A DNA stretch of 64,000 bases from Colias croceus (taxonomy: Eukaryota; Arthropoda; Insecta; Lepidoptera; Pieridae), in contig NC_059566.1 of the NCBI RefSeq assembly GCF_905220415.1, positions 3,286,001 through 3,350,000 on the forward strand, in the 5' to 3' direction. The position numbers were made by a program, and so were the translations under genes. The first letter of the stretch is position 1, and each line of letters begins with the position of its first letter. Of this stretch, positions 1-11,239 are shown piece after piece. The notes under the pieces were generated by a model that saw only the letters and a list, made by a program, of their open reading frames with translations, was not told where the DNA came from and searched no databases.

Positions 1-105
1 AATATGTGTGCTAAATTTCATTGTAATCGGTTCAGTAGTTTTTACGTGAAAGAGTAACAAACATCCATACATCCATACAAAATTTCGCCTTTATAATATA
101 TATAA
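1..105 (+). repeat. 3' end of lepidopteran SINE/RTE-like repeat
   Basis: The first 105 bases are the tail of the interspersed repeat that is complete at 63058-63275 and, inverted, at 2430-2638. They share the words ctaaatttcattgtaatcgg and tttttacgtgaaagagtaac and end in the shared ttcgcctttataatatat tail. The head lies outside the window. Confidence 0.85.
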
Positions 106-368
106 ATGATGTAAGCACTATTGGCATATCTTTCAGACCTTCAATGTCATAGCCATTTAAGTTATAACTTGGATTGTTTATATTTAATAAATATACTAGT
201 TTGCCATATTTCACTTGTCTTGTGATATAATTTGTAGCATTTATTGTATATTGGTTCCATAACCCATTTATACCATGTACATGACGTTTGATGCCAGCAG
301 AATGAATCACACCCAACTGTGTCAGATTTACATCCATATCCATGTGGTAATATTTATTATATTAATTA

Positions 369-580
369 CTAGCTTTCCACCCACGGCTTCGCCCGCGCAG
401 TCAAAGAAAAACCCGCATAGTTCCCGTTCCCGTGGGATTTCCGGGATAAAACTTATCGTATGTCCTTTCTCGGGTATCAAAATATCTCTATACCAAATTT
501 CATGCAAATTGGTTCAGTAAGGCGTGATTGAGTAACAGACAGACAGACAGAGTTACTTTCGCATTTATAATATTAGTATG
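369..580 (+). repeat. Lepidopteran SINE/RTE-like repeat, full length
   Basis: GC-rich head (cggcttcgcccgcgcagtc), body ttcccgttcccgtgggattt, the line accaaatttcatgcaaattgg, a short acag microsatellite and the tail cgcatttataatattagtat. It is the variant with a cagaca run before the tail, also seen inverted at 51350-51515. Confidence 0.8.
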
Positions 581-670
581 GATTATATTCTCATGTGTAA
601 AAGATGTATATTTATATCCACCAACCTTCTTGCACTCCCATGCTGTCTCAGTATTTACTTTAAAGCTACT

Positions 671-1240
671 AGTTCAGGATACATCGCCCATTTTTGCAAG
701 TGACTACTATCAAGCTAATTTTCCGTTTGTAGCTTTATTTTGATGAGACGCCCAATAATTTCGTGTACGAAAGTCTCGATTGTGGTAGCTAATAGAGATA
801 ACAAGGATAAAAAATTTTGATTTTATGGTTCTCAAATATTTATTACTAACTGAATGAATTTTTTTTTGTTCAATCTCAAGATAATTACCTAAATTATTCG
901 AAAAAATATTTGTCCTACAAAATCTATGGTTTGTTCAAAGAGTCCCCCTTTCCAAAGTGTATCGATAACGAGGTCATCATAAATGATTACTAACAAGCTG
1001 ATTTTTTTGTTTTCACTTAGTTAATGTTTATATAATTCAACAGACATATTGTCCTACAAATTGCGTAATAAATATTTGAGAACCATCAAATCAAAAATTT
1101 TTATTCTTGTTATCTCTGTTAGCTACCACAATCGAGAGTTTCGTACACGAAATTATTCGGTGTCTCATCAAAATAAAACTACAAACGGAAAATCAGCTTG
1201 ATAGTAGTCACTTGCAAAAATGGGCGATGTATCCTGAACT
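671..1240. mobile_element. MITE with very long terminal inverted repeats
   Basis: The sequence from agttcaggatacatcgccca at 671 returns as its reverse complement ending at 1240. Arms are about 190 bp with few mismatches, around a central region of under 200 bp. No coding capacity is visible. The flanks do not give an unambiguous target-site duplication, so the superfamily is open. This is a foldback-type non-autonomous DNA transposon. Confidence 0.8.
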
Positions 1241-1904
1241 ATACAGGCATAATATGCTGACTGATACCTGCTGACAGCTTTAGAATTAAAAAAAAAAGCC
1301 TTTTATTTCTTGCAAAAAGTTACATACAGAAATTTTAAATGTTAACCTTATTTTAACAAAATATATAAAAAAACTTTAAATCTATTACAATTTTACATTG
1401 TTAAGTCTAAGTACTAAGTCTTGCAAGAACCCCTCGTTTGTGAGGGTGAAGGCCTCCTTTAGAATTACTGATCCTTAATTCAATCTTATTACCTTCAACT
1501 GTATTAAACTCAGCCCCCGGAATCACAGACACAATAGAAAATCTATTGTGTCGTGGACCGATCGGGCCGCTCGGGGCTCAATGGGTAAAAGCAGATTACA
1601 GATCCAGTAGTTATTGGTATTGAATACATGTTGACATGTGTAGTGTGTACAATGTACATTGAGTATTGTCGCATATCTTTCCATTAGAAGATAAGAATAA
1701 TGTCTTATCACAGCCATAAGTTGGGGCTGATGCCTGCAATGCTAACCCAATAACCATGGCTTTTGTGGCCTTCTCACCAAGCTTGAAGTGAGGGTAAGTA
1801 CCTTCATTTCCATGTCTCTACTAAATTTGCTTGCTTCATAACCTTTGTGACATATTTCTTCATATATTGGGTCATCTCCTGTTTTCTCCTTTCTAAGTTT
1901 TAAA
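1241..1904. other. Gene-free stretch
   Basis: I see no gene here. Around 1290-1320 is a polyA-like run followed by agccttttatttcttgc; nearly the same words occur near 2655, so a retroelement end may be present. Around 1550-1580 a short GC-rich stretch breaks the AT-rich background. Confidence 0.5.
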
Positions 1905-2190
1905 ATTTTAAAATTTGAAGTCCTTTTTTAGATGGCACAGGTCTTCTGCGTGTAGGCGGAAGGTTGCAAAATGCAAACATACCATATCGGCAAAGGCATC
2001 CCATTATATTGCCAAAAAGGTCATCAATCACACAATTGATTATATTCATCATTTAATGCATGCCAGTCAAAAGTTAATGCTTGCTAGTTTGAATCAAAGA
2101 TACTACATTGTCAATGCTATTAGAGAGATCAAACGTGTGATTTACAAATGTATAACATGTTTTAAGCTTAAGGCAAAGGCTTCAAGGTGA
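1905..2190 (+). pseudogene. BEL/Pao-type retrotransposon integrase fragment
   Basis: Conceptual translation across two frames gives the segment before a BEL/Pao integrase core: a GLLRVGGRLQ motif, then HPIILPKRS, then the zinc-binding H2C2 module (HHLMHAS, YYIVNAIRE, CITCFKLKA). In the family this module precedes the catalytic core and helps integrate the cDNA. Here the reading frame shifts between VGGR and HHLMH, and translation stops shortly after the Cys pair, so only about 90 residues remain. No LTRs were found nearby. This is a dead fragment; the family call rests on these motifs only. Confidence 0.75.
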
Positions 2191-2429
2191 TGGGCTCGCT
2201 ACCAGCTGATAGGTTTTAGACCTTTTGAAAAGTTAAATATAACAAATACAGTTCATTAAAAGTTTTTGTGTGGGCTTTTATTTCACCAAAACCAGCGCCT
2301 GCTAACAATAACTTAACACAATTTATTATTAAGTGTATAGTGTGTGTAAATTGTGTGTATATGTGTAAAGTGTGTAATAATAAATGAAATTTTTATCAAT
2401 TTATGTTTGTTTTAATCTAATATTCTAAT

Positions 2430-2638
2430 ATATATTATAAAGGCGAAAGTTTGTATGGATGTTTGTTACTCTTTCACGTAAAAACTACTGAACCGATTAC
2501 AATGAAATTTAGCACACATATAGAGGGTAACTTGGATTAACACATAGGATAGTTTTTATCCCGGAAATCCCACGGGAACGGGAACTATGCGGGTTTTCCT
2601 ATGCAAACGCGGGCGAAGCCGCGGGCGGAAATCTAGTA
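2430..2638 (-). repeat. Lepidopteran SINE/RTE-like repeat, inverted
   Basis: Reverse complement of the repeat at 63058-63275, nearly identical along its whole length including the taacacataggatagttttt block. It begins with the tail (ataaaggcgaaagtttg) and ends with the GC-rich head (gcgggcgaagccgcgggcgg). Confidence 0.85.
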
Positions 2639-2934
2639 AATAATAAATATATAAAATAAAAAGCCTTTTATTTCCTTAATAAAATATGTTTTACATTTCA
2701 AGTGTTGTAAAATATTCTAAGTAAAACAGCTAATAATAATTGTTTTATTAAATATCAGAACAGTAAAGAAATAATTTAAGTTGGGTTGTTGAGTCAACGG
2801 GAGAAATAATTTCGATTCTGATAGCGCAATTTAAATATTTATAATTTTTTTGGAAAAAAAAAACTTTGGTTTTTAATATCACAAGTGTTTATTATGATAA
2901 AATTAGACAAAGTTGCTTAATATTAACCTACTAA

Positions 2935-3640
2935 AATAATTATTAATTAAATCTTGTCGCACCTGAATGTCATTTATAGGATGAGAGTAAGGGATGTTTT
3001 GCACCTCAAATGATATATTTTGGTTAGGTATATCTACCTCAGGCTCAACATCCTGTAAATTTCTTTATCTGCAGATGTTATGCAGTACAGCGGTGGCAAT
3101 TTTAACTGATTGGGTAGTTTCTAGGGAAAGTCGTATTTTCAAAGAGAGGACAGGTTTCTTTTCCATACCCCAAAACACCTTTCTATAGTATTCCTAGATC
3201 TAATATGAGCAGAATTGTACCGTTCCTCACTTTCTGTTTGTGGGTTCTGTAAGGCTGTTAGGAGATATGTCTTACAAGGATATGCTGAGTTCCCAATCAG
3301 CCACCGATTTCCATAAGTGCCATTTTCACATTAGGCTCGTAGCTCAGAATTGTTAAAAATTGTGGCATCATGTGCAGATCCTGGCCAACGGGCCACAACA
3401 TTCATAAGCCTCAATTGTGAATCACACACCCTGAACATTGAGTGAAAACACTGACTTCTTGTTCCTGAATTCTTCACCTATATTTGAATTAGGTGATTGG
3501 ATCAAGATATGTCCATCTATCCTACCATCAATAGCACCCAATATACGTGGAAATCCTGCAATGTTATAGAAATCTTGTTGAGTGTTATCGTGAATGAACA
3601 TATAGTTCTCCTTCCTTTTTCTATTATGTTTTCACATCTT
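2935..3640 (-). pseudogene. PIF/Harbinger (HARBI1-like) transposase pseudogene
   Basis: Read on the minus strand, three frames together give a DDE_4-type nuclease: GAIDGRI with the first Asp, RWPGSAHDATIF, LIGNSAYPC, NTIERCFGVWK with the catalytic Glu region, and the tail TAVLHNICR. In this family the nuclease cuts and pastes an element into a 3 bp TWA target. An in-frame stop follows SELRA, and frames change around 3470 and 3190, so it is inactive. A FLYWCH-finger ORF lies just upstream on the same strand and may be a second part of the same element. Confidence 0.75.
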
Positions 3641-3699
3641 TAGTTGGTTGCCTGGAAGAAATCACTTATAAGTGATAAGGCCGCCATCTGTGCTGTCTT

Positions 3700-4151
3700 C
3701 TTTTAGTATAAGATTTCTTTTTGTAATTTTTGTTGGCAGTACAATAAAGTATTTAAATAAATAAATAGTTTAGGTACAGCCTTGCAATTGCTGCTGAAAC
3801 ATCCTTCACAATTCCTTCTGCCGTGGATTTTGAAACATATTGTCATATTTGTTAAAAACAGATCATCTTTTTTCATAGCATAAAATTCACTACCCTTAAA
3901 AGTAGAGGTAAGTACGCTATTGTCAAATGTGAACTGAGCCATTTTTTGATTGGTGCTTCGAACACAACAGTCCTCTTCGAACACCTCCAGATACAGGAAC
4001 CATCTTTATTTTCTCGGTCTTTATTATATTTGTGTCCTGCACGAAGTAGTATCGAACTTCCTCGCTGAGATGTAATGATGTCGTGTCCAGTTACATTTCT
4101 GGACGAACCTGCCTGTGGTCCACTTCCTAAAAATATTGTTTTTAATGACAA
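3700..4151 (-). pseudogene. FLYWCH zinc-finger protein fragment
   Basis: The minus strand shows a FLYWCH-like pattern: SQRGSSILL, then GHKYNKD, then IWRC, and after a one-base frame change a further Cys pair (EEDCCVR) and a short beta-rich segment. FLYWCH fingers are DNA- or protein-binding modules often attached to insect mobile elements. Two overlapping reading frames are needed, so the gene is broken near 3975. Downstream on the same strand is the HARBI1-like nuclease. The Cys/His spacing was judged by eye, so confidence is moderate. Confidence 0.55.
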
Positions 4152-4638
4152 ACATTTTCTAAAAAGCTAAATCACAAAAAAATATAAATTATCTATATAA
4201 AAAATGGAAAATCAACGTATATTTTTTACTATGGAATACTGTGTAAAATTGCCACGTGGTATTTATTTTAAAGTGCAATCGCACTATAAGAAAGTAAACG
4301 ACAATCAAGTTAAAGTGAACAAAACAATTAAGTAAAGCCATATGTTAATTCAAAAAAGTAAAATAGTAAGAACAACGAGTTAATCTAAGGTTTAACTAAT
4401 CAAGATGCCTGATAAAAGTAACAGAACACTTTGAGAGTATTACCCGAAAAGTTTAATTGTTATAAACTTACCCCCACAGTACATCAAAATCACTAAAAAC
4501 TAACACATTTTCACACCAAATGGCATTCTTATAGACTTAATAAAAACATTTATACTCTGTAAGTATGTTTACTCCGTAAGTGCACTGTAAACGTCAGCTT
4601 AGCTTACGTAACACTAACGTCACTAAAATAATAACTAG

Positions 4639-4769
4639 GGTGCTTACTCCTGATGAACTTCGAACGGCTAAACGATGTACCCGTCCCTGTCACACACACA
4701 CATCACTTCCGCCATGTTAGACGTGACAGGTACATCGTTTGTAACTAAGTGCATAAGGAGTAGGCACTC
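4639..4769. mobile_element. Short MITE-like inverted repeat
   Basis: The left arm (gtgcttactcctgatgaact, then aaacgatgtacccgtccctg) pairs with the right arm ending at 4769 (acgatgtacctgtcac read from the other strand). Arms are about 50 bp with several mismatches. No ORF. Confidence 0.6.
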
Positions 4770-5094
4770 AGTTTGCAAAATGAATTAGAAAGAGATAGCG
4801 CTATGACAGCTATACTGTTGTGCGCATGCGCGTTAGACGAGATAGTATGTGTCATTGGATGCGTTCCTCAGGCCTTCTCATTTCGGCCCTCTAAATCGTA
4901 ATCTAAGTCAGTACTTCACAGAATCAGCTAACGCGGTCAATAAATAATTATTAATAGTTTTTGTTTTCAATCTCTTTTTATTTGACTGTACACATAGACG
5001 CGCGAGTTGACGACAAAAAAAGTAGGTAAAATCGAAAAGTGCCAACTCGCGCGCGCTCGCGAGATTCGCGCTCGCCAGTTGACGATTAAGTCGA

Positions 5095-5544
5095 TTTTTT
5101 TGGCTTTCGAGGAGTTCTAGGACTTATAATAGCCTGGGTTAAGTCCGTTTCACTGTCTTGATAGTTCGGATTTAAACGTTTGGCAATCCGCTTGGACCTT
5201 CGTGGCTCTATTTTTACAGTTTTTTATAACAGGTTTATATTAGAAATAAATGATTACACAGTTCACTACTACTAAAAAACGCGTCCGAGTTATCCACATT
5301 AGGGATAATCGCAGAAGCGTTTTTCATTTTTCCAGTCTGATACTGTGATGGAGTTGATGACCAAATTCCAGACATATTCAATGGGGTTGAGGCCACAATA
5401 GGGTGGTAAACGTACAATTTCATGGCCATGTCGTATCATTAAATCATCGACAATGTATTGCTTGGGCGGCTTTGCCTTTTTTATAATATGGTAGAGTTCT
5501 CTTTTTCTCATCTTTTTCATCAAATGAAAAAAAGTTGTAGTCAC
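5095..5544 (-). pseudogene. DDE endonuclease (IS630/mariner-type) C-terminal fragment
   Basis: On the minus strand an 81-residue frame contains IVRLPPYCGLNPIEYVW. This is the third catalytic region (D/N-P-I-E) of the IS630/Tc1/mariner DDE endonucleases common in insects. Upstream residues (MIRHGHEIVR) fit the strand before it. The first two catalytic Asp regions are not visible, and a frame change precedes a basic segment at 5095-5235 (PRRSKRIAKR) that could be a C-terminal tail or another gene. Not functional. Confidence 0.6.
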
Positions 5545-5649
5545 GCAGCCACGAGTCTTACTTAAAAAATAATAAAATATAATTACATAGCTAAAAATAC
5601 AAAATGTCCTAAATTAAAATTAGATTAAGAGTAGAATATAAAATAAATT

Positions 5650-6129
5650 AATTTGGTCTCGAATCACGAGTTTCCAGAAGTGATATCAATAGTGATATTC
5701 TTAAATTCAGTTGTTGCGTAGAGTCACGTAGGTCCGCCTCTACGCGGCTGCGGACTTCTTCGACCCGAACGCGCTCTACTTCAACTTGCACTCACTCTCT
5801 ATAGAGTTGGACACGCTGTGCTTCAATTTTTAGCCGTTCACTATCCAGCTCATATAGCCGCGCATCCCTATCCCTTTCGAAACGCAATCTCTTCTCCTCT
5901 ATTGCCACAAACTCACTGGTGGCTCGGTCAAAAGATGTTTGGCGTATTCGCTGTCTGAGACTGCGAAGATGAGGTGTAGAAGGGCCGGCAGATACCGGCG
6001 ATCTTTCTGTGAACGAAATGATTTCTCGTAGTTATGTAGATTTAACAACAAAATAGTGTGAAGTTTTACAATAGACTGCGCCGTATATAAACTAACGAGT
6101 TCTACAATTTGCTGACGACATCGCAACAA
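5650..6129 (-). pseudogene. Coiled-coil transposon accessory protein fragment
   Basis: Minus-strand translation gives SAGPSTPHLR, then a charged heptad-rich helix with EEKRLRFERDRD and RLYELDSERLKIEA, a stop, and more charged helix. Such C-terminal coiled coils are typical of Myb/SANT- or MADF-type accessory proteins encoded by insect DNA transposons, which bind element ends. The DNA-binding head is not visible. A stop and a frame change make it a pseudogene. It shares strand with the DDE fragment downstream at 5095-5544 and could have belonged to the same element. Confidence 0.45.
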
Positions 6130-6321
6130 TTTAAAGTTTTTTTTTTTTTTTTCATTTTAATAAAATGTTATAATTCAATTTTCAAATAAAAAATTAAACA
6201 AATACACACTTACCAGACATATTCATTTCAGCGCCCACTTTTTGCAAAGCGTTATTTTTCATATGTGTATTGCTGTAATGCCTTGATATGATATTGTACA
6301 GGCAGAATGCTTGATGCTTTA

Positions 6322-6508
6322 GTGCCCTTACGCACTAGCGGTTAACCGCGGGGGCGGCTAACCGCGCGGTTAGCCGTTTTCCCATTTTAATATGCAACCG
6401 CTTTTATGATTAGTGCGTACAATCATAAGCGGTTGCATATTAAAATGGGAAAGCGGCTAACCGCGCGGTTAGCCGCCCCCGCGGTTAACCGCTAGTGCGT
6501 AAGGGCAC
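6322..6508. mobile_element. Near-perfect palindromic MITE with TTA target duplication
   Basis: The 187 bp sequence is nearly its own reverse complement. It begins gtgcccttacgcactagcgg and ends with the complement of that. The spacer is only a few bases around gattagtgcgtacaatc. It is flanked on both sides by TTA (6319-6321 and 6509-6511), the target preference of PIF/Harbinger elements. It should fold into a long hairpin rich in ggttaaccgc words. No coding capacity. Confidence 0.85.
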
Positions 6509-6566
6509 TTAGTATTTTTGAGAACTTATTTCCAAGAAAAAATGCGTTAAAAAAATAATCTTATTT

Positions 6567-6884
6567 CTACTCATTGTTTATAATTGTTGATTTTGAAACA
6601 CCTCTTTCACCTCTGTTGTCGTATATAGCTTTTTCAGTCATTACAAATCCTAAAATATCAAATTCGTCGTTCGGAGGCATTGCCTTTTTCTTCTCTTTGC
6701 AATTTTCCATCTCCTTTTCCAATTCTTGTTGCAGGGTTAGCTCACTTGTTGTAGCGAGACTTGATAGGGGACGATCATCTCCATCGACAGATAAAACAGC
6801 CGTACGACACTCACTCTCAGTTTGCGGGACAGCGATAGTGCTGGTTTGGTTATTTTTATATTTGAGACGTTTTAACAAGTCCAC
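6567..6884 (-). CDS. Unrecognised 105-residue ORF
   Basis: An open minus-strand frame starts MDLLKRLKYKNN and ends before a stop at 6567. It is hydrophilic, with an acidic/basic helix (LEKEMENCKEKKKA) near residue 60. I do not recognise it. It lies upstream of the coiled-coil fragment on the same strand, separated by the palindromic MITE, so it may be part of the same old transposon gene. The plus strand is equally open over the same span, so chance is possible. Confidence 0.25.
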   Translation of the reverse strand: MDLLKRLKYKNNQTSTIAVPQTESECRTAVLSVDGDDRPLSSLATTSELTLQQELEKEMENCKEKKKAMPPNDEFDILGFVMTEKAIYDNRGERGVSKSTIINNE

Positions 6885-7844
6885 AATTTAAGAATTTAAC
6901 ACTGAATAAAAAAAGTGATGTATTATGTGATTGTGATGGTTGATATGGTGATGGCTGGTGATGCTGTGGTCGTGCTGTGGATTGAGGTCTAGATAAAATT
7001 AGAGAATAGGCTTATGCTGTGGTCGTGTCTAACGAGCACAATATCGCTGCTGTAAGTGGTTCTGGTTTAAATATTACAGAACCAGGGCTGAATTCAAAAG
7101 TTTTTAAATACATAGATAATTAGATAGTTAACAAAACAAATATTGTACTACTCAAGAAAGAAATTGCAATTTATGGGTTTGTTGATGTAGCTGAAACGAG
7201 GAAGATGTTTTGTGACCACGCTCTGGTCTAAGTTCTTTATGATTAGAAGTGAGTGGTCATCATGGAGTCAAACTGTGGCATTCTACTTTTGCGAAGGGAC
7301 TTTCATAAGCTGCACTGCAAAATATATTGAAAGAACTTGTGAAAGTCACACAGACTGGATTAATACTATTGGGCAAACTAGTCCCAAGTATGAAATTCCC
7401 CAATATGTAGTTTTAATTATCTTGTGGTCAATTTAACATTTTGTTTTTATTTTCAAGAATGTTAGGGATGGGACATAGTCGATTAATTATTTCGTTGAAT
7501 TTATTTTTTATTTCAATATTTTTGGGACTGATACTCTTTGTCTTTCTCACGCTGTTCTCTTTATTTCAGAAATTACGATTTCTCTCAACATGGCACCTAA
7601 AAAAAGTATTGTTTGGCAATATTACGAAAAAAATGACGAGAAAACAGCCAGATGCAAGCTAGGTCAAAAAAATGTTAAAACGGCTGGCAATACCTCCAAT
7701 GCAACTGGAAGTTTTCCAAAATAAAAAATACTGCTACTGCTGTTACAAAAGATTCAGATTTGTCACACCCTATCCCTAGTTCCTCCCTATCCCTAGTTAG
7801 TAGTATTTAATTGCATACTGTTTAAATTTACTAACACATTTAAT

Positions 7845-8245
7845 ATTTCAAACTCAAACTCAAACTCAAACATTCATTTATTCAATTAGACTACTATTTA
7901 GTAGCACTTTCGAATCGTCATTACATAATTATTATAACATTTACCACCGATTCGGAAAGCAGTGATCTATGGAGAAGAACCGGCAAGAAACTCCATAGTT
8001 GCTCTTTTAAAATCATGTCGATATTACATAATATGTAACTTATATCTAAATACATAATATATCATAATATACCAAAGAACTGTCCTGTGGTTTTTACGCG
8101 ACAACCTTCCATGGGTTTTTATTTAAAAATAGAATTGTAATAGAAATAAGAATAATGTAAATACTAACCATACTAACAAAAATAAATTATGTAATTAGAT
8201 ATAAGGAAAGGAATAAATAAAGGTTTTTATTATTATTATTATATT
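7845..8245 (+). repeat. Lepidopteran LINE 3' end
   Basis: Contains aactcaaactcaaac, the word ccggcaagaaactcc followed by gctcttttaaaat, and ends in a TTA microsatellite (8226-8245). This word pair is typical of a common lepidopteran non-LTR retrotransposon tail. It interrupts the hAT pseudogene. Confidence 0.55.
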
Positions 8246-8246
8246 A

Positions 8247-8545
8247 CTAGCTTCCGCCCGCGACTCCGTCCGCGCGGAAAATTTAAGATTTATTTTTTTC
8301 TACGTATTTTTCCGGGATAAAAAGTATCCTATTTTATGCCCAGGATAATAAGGTATAATTATACCAAGTTTCATCGAAATCGAACCGTTACTTTTCGTGA
8401 TGCCTGAACATACAGACAGACAAAAATTTTTTTAATCACATATTTGAGTTTGGTATCGATCCAGTAACACCCCTGCTATTTATTTTTTCAATATTTTCAA
8501 TGTACAGAATTGACCCTTCTACAGATTTATTATATGTATAGATTA
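8247..8545 (+). repeat. SINE/RTE-like repeat variant
   Basis: Starts actagcttccgcccgcgact and carries the line ccgggataaaaagtatccta and the motif accaagtttcatcgaaatcg, then acagacagac. It is a diverged relative of the other copies in the window, inserted in the hAT pseudogene next to the LINE tail. Confidence 0.7.
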
Positions 8546-9267
8546 TCCCTAGTTCTTCAAAACAAGATAATATCACGATGTTGAAATCTACCGTTAACGA
8601 AAATCAACTGTTGCTTTCAACTTCAACGGCGTCGCCAATGGATACTAGGCAGATAAGTACTAAAAATTCTCAAACTGATCAAAAGATTGATTTTAATAAG
8701 GAATTGCCTTTTAAACGCCAGAGTTCAATCGAAAGTAGTTTTGGAGAAATATAAGCATATACTTATACTGGTGACAAAACTAAAAGAATTAATAATGCAA
8801 TAATGTTCATGATCTGTGAAGACAATCAGCCTTTTTCATTAGTTGAAAATGAAGGTTTCAAGAATCTTTTAAAAGTTACGGCACCTCACTACAAGATTTC
8901 TAGAAGATCCACTGTGACACGCTGGTTAGATGAAAAGTATGATACAGATCAACAGTTGCATGCCACAGAAGCATTACCTAAATTAATGGCACAACATGTC
9001 GACTCCGAAAAAAATAAGAAATAAGTGAGTGTAGCTGCGTAAGTGTTAAGTACTAGAACTGCTGCCATGTTAAAAAATACCAACGTACCCTTTAGTACAA
9101 TGAAATTATTTACGAACAAAGACGAAAATGTTGATGTTGGTATACAAATTCACTGGATTGAGATTTGAAGGGGAAGTACGTTGAACACAATTAAAATGTT
9201 CTTACACTTGATATTAAGCAGAAATCAATACAAAATAAAAATTTATCAGATTTATTATTTCCATTAA

Positions 9268-10018
9268 GGGCCGATTTTTCAATGCCCAGATAAACAGTCT
9301 AATAACTACCCCTCGAATAGATTTATTCAATTGCTTATCTAACTCATAACGGCTCGCCTATTTTTCAATCGTGATTTATTTGATGAATACTATCTGACCA
9401 AATATTTCCATATTGGCAGCTCTGCTCTTGGAGTGGCGAAACAAACATATTAAATTAGTCAGGTTAGAGCGGGATAGAGTCAACTTGCAATATGTCAACA
9501 ACCGTCATTATGACTCACGTCAGGAGTGCATTTTAAGTTTATCTTGTGTTCTATGATTGTTGATTATTGTTTTGATTCGAGTAAAGAGTTTTGATTAAAT
9601 TTGTGTTAAAATTTATATATTTTACGATGGAAACGACATAAAGGCAGCGTCCGGCAAATTTTCAATGGCATGATCGTTATTTATTATTTATTATCGAGGT
9701 AGGTACTATCAAAAACATCAATTTCAATATGATTTTAATTGATAATTATTTTATAGAAAGAGGCTTTATTGTAAAAATTCTACGCTCTATGTTATTACAT
9801 ACGAAAATATCCCAAATTTGACGCGTCAGTTGTCAACTCAAACGTCTAATCGTCGAATAGCACGCTATCTGGCCGTTGGAGCAGCAGATAGATTTATTCC
9901 TCAAATAACGTAGTTATTCGATAGATAAGTCCTATTCGTCTATTGAAAAATTGAATATTTTGTTAACTGAAGAATAAAGTCTATCTAGCTGTTTATCTGG
10001 GCATTGAAAAATCGGCCC
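9268..10018. mobile_element. 751 bp non-autonomous DNA transposon with TAA duplication
   Basis: Both ends read gggccgatttttcaatgccc and continue agataaacag, giving inverted repeats of about 30 bp. A copy of TAA flanks each end (9265-9267 and 10019-10021), which fits a PIF/Harbinger-type 3 bp target. Subterminal words (attcgtctattg, aatagatttatt) are also inverted. No ORF above background. The element is otherwise AT-rich. Confidence 0.8.
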
Positions 10019-10184
10019 TAAATTTTATAACAAATATAAGTATATTACAGTATAATACAGTAAATATCACGTGAAGCTTAAACTCATGAATGAGGTAAGC
10101 AAGGCAGCCTTAAACTTTTAAACATTAATATCAATTATTTTGAATTATAAATACTTTCAATTTCAATTTAATTTAACACCAATC

Positions 10185-10687
10185 GGTGCACAATGTCTTA
10201 AGCTAACACAAATAGATTCGACGGTTTCCCAACACGTGAACACGCAACATATAGTTGCCCATGAGAAAAACATGGATTTTCCAAATCTAAACCACAAATG
10301 GACATTGTTTGACCTTGAGATTTATTTATAGACATGGCGAAAGCTACACGAATTGGAAACTGTAGCCTTTTGAAGGGTATGGTATAGACATGTTAAGAGA
10401 CAAAAAGTTAAGTTTTATGAGTGATGCGAGTGATGTTTGTAACTGATGCGTAATGTGTGATGTTGCATTACGTGTAAAAGTTTTACCTACCCATGTCTAA
10501 GTATGGTAGAATCTGATGGTATCATCGGAATACGTGGCAGTGGCACTTTTCCTTTAAACTTCCCAGCCAAAATGGTTGCTTCAAGAATGTTTCCGGTGAT
10601 CTTTTTGATGACTAAACGCGTACCGTTACATAATTGAGGTGGATCCAAATTACGGAGGAGAATAATAGGGAAACCAATCATGGACAC
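10185..10687 (-). pseudogene. Helitron replicase C-terminal (Pif1-like helicase) fragment
   Basis: Read on the minus strand from 10687: FPIILLRNLDPPQLCNGTRL, then ILEATILAGKFKG and PRIPMIPSD. After about 110 bp of unrelated sequence come [18 protein letters not shown] and [20 protein letters not shown]. These are the last helicase motifs of Helitron Rep-helicases, which move elements by rolling-circle transposition. The order and strand are right; the break near 10380-10490 and a stop after the last motif make it a dead 5'-truncated copy. Confidence 0.85.
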
Positions 10688-10712
10688 AAACTGTAATTTT
10701 TGAAATATATAA

Positions 10713-10885
10713 TACTAGCTTTCCGCCTGCGGCCTCGCCCGCGTTTTCAAAGAAAAACCCGCATAGTTCCCGTTCCCGTGGGATTTCCTGGATAAAACCT
10801 AGCCTATGTTACTCGTGGATAATCATTACAATCAAAAAAACAAACAAACAAAGTTTTCCTCTTTATAATATTAGTATAGATAGTA
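10713..10885 (+). repeat. SINE/RTE-like repeat
   Basis: Head tactagctttccgcctgcgg, then the ttcccgttcccgtgggattt block and a shortened tail ending tctttataatattagtata. It follows directly on the Helitron fragment. Confidence 0.8.
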
Positions 10886-11139
10886 TAGATAGACGAGCTT
10901 ATCCGAATTCAGTTCAAAAACACATCAAGAAATAAGTGCTTAGACATCACAACTATCATCTAATACCGATGTTCCCGGTTGAAACAGGTCAAACAATGTG
11001 GTTGTGACGGAAAATCCGTGGCCATTTTTTAGTTTTATTTTTAACAATGTTCCTACTCATGTTTTGAACATTTATTTTATAGCATCCTTGACACCATCTT
11101 CGTATTGTACGAACTTTGCCTTCTTTAGTCATTAGTTCG

Positions 11140-11235
11140 TGTTAAACTACTGGACCGATCTGATTGAAATTTGGTACACAGGTAGAATGGACCCCGAGGA
11201 TACATTTTATCATGCCGCGGGGCGCAGCTATATAA
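11140..11235 (+). repeat. Partial SINE/RTE-like repeat
   Basis: Short relic with actggaccgatctgattgaa, tttggtacacaggtagaatg and gccgcggggcgcagctatat; related to the tRNA/RTE-type repeats elsewhere in the window but strongly diverged. Confidence 0.45.
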
Positions 11236-11239
11236 TTTC

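Larger units (their letters stand above)
7590..9024 (+). pseudogene. BED-finger hAT transposase (ZBED-like) pseudogene, split by repeats
   Basis: At 7590 an ATG opens a BED-finger-like segment: MAPKKSIVWQYY, TARCKLG, then GNTSNAT, with the TSN signature but an eroded His/Cys half. After about 740 bp of inserted repeats (7840-8545) the same gene resumes with LPFKRQSS and, at 8803, the hAT segment ending NQPFSLVENEGF and SRRSTVTRWLDEKYD. A stop follows FGEI near 8754 and the protein ends at 9024, before the RNase H-like core. hAT transposases bind their ends through the BED finger. This copy is dead. A near repeat of atccctagttc at both insert edges (about 7787 and 8547) may be the target duplication of the inserted repeat. 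Confidence 0.65.

Noticed and set aside
32..343. 103-residue minus-strand ORF at the window start
   Set aside because: Overlaps a known repeat at its 3' part and has no motif or codon bias; chance ORF.
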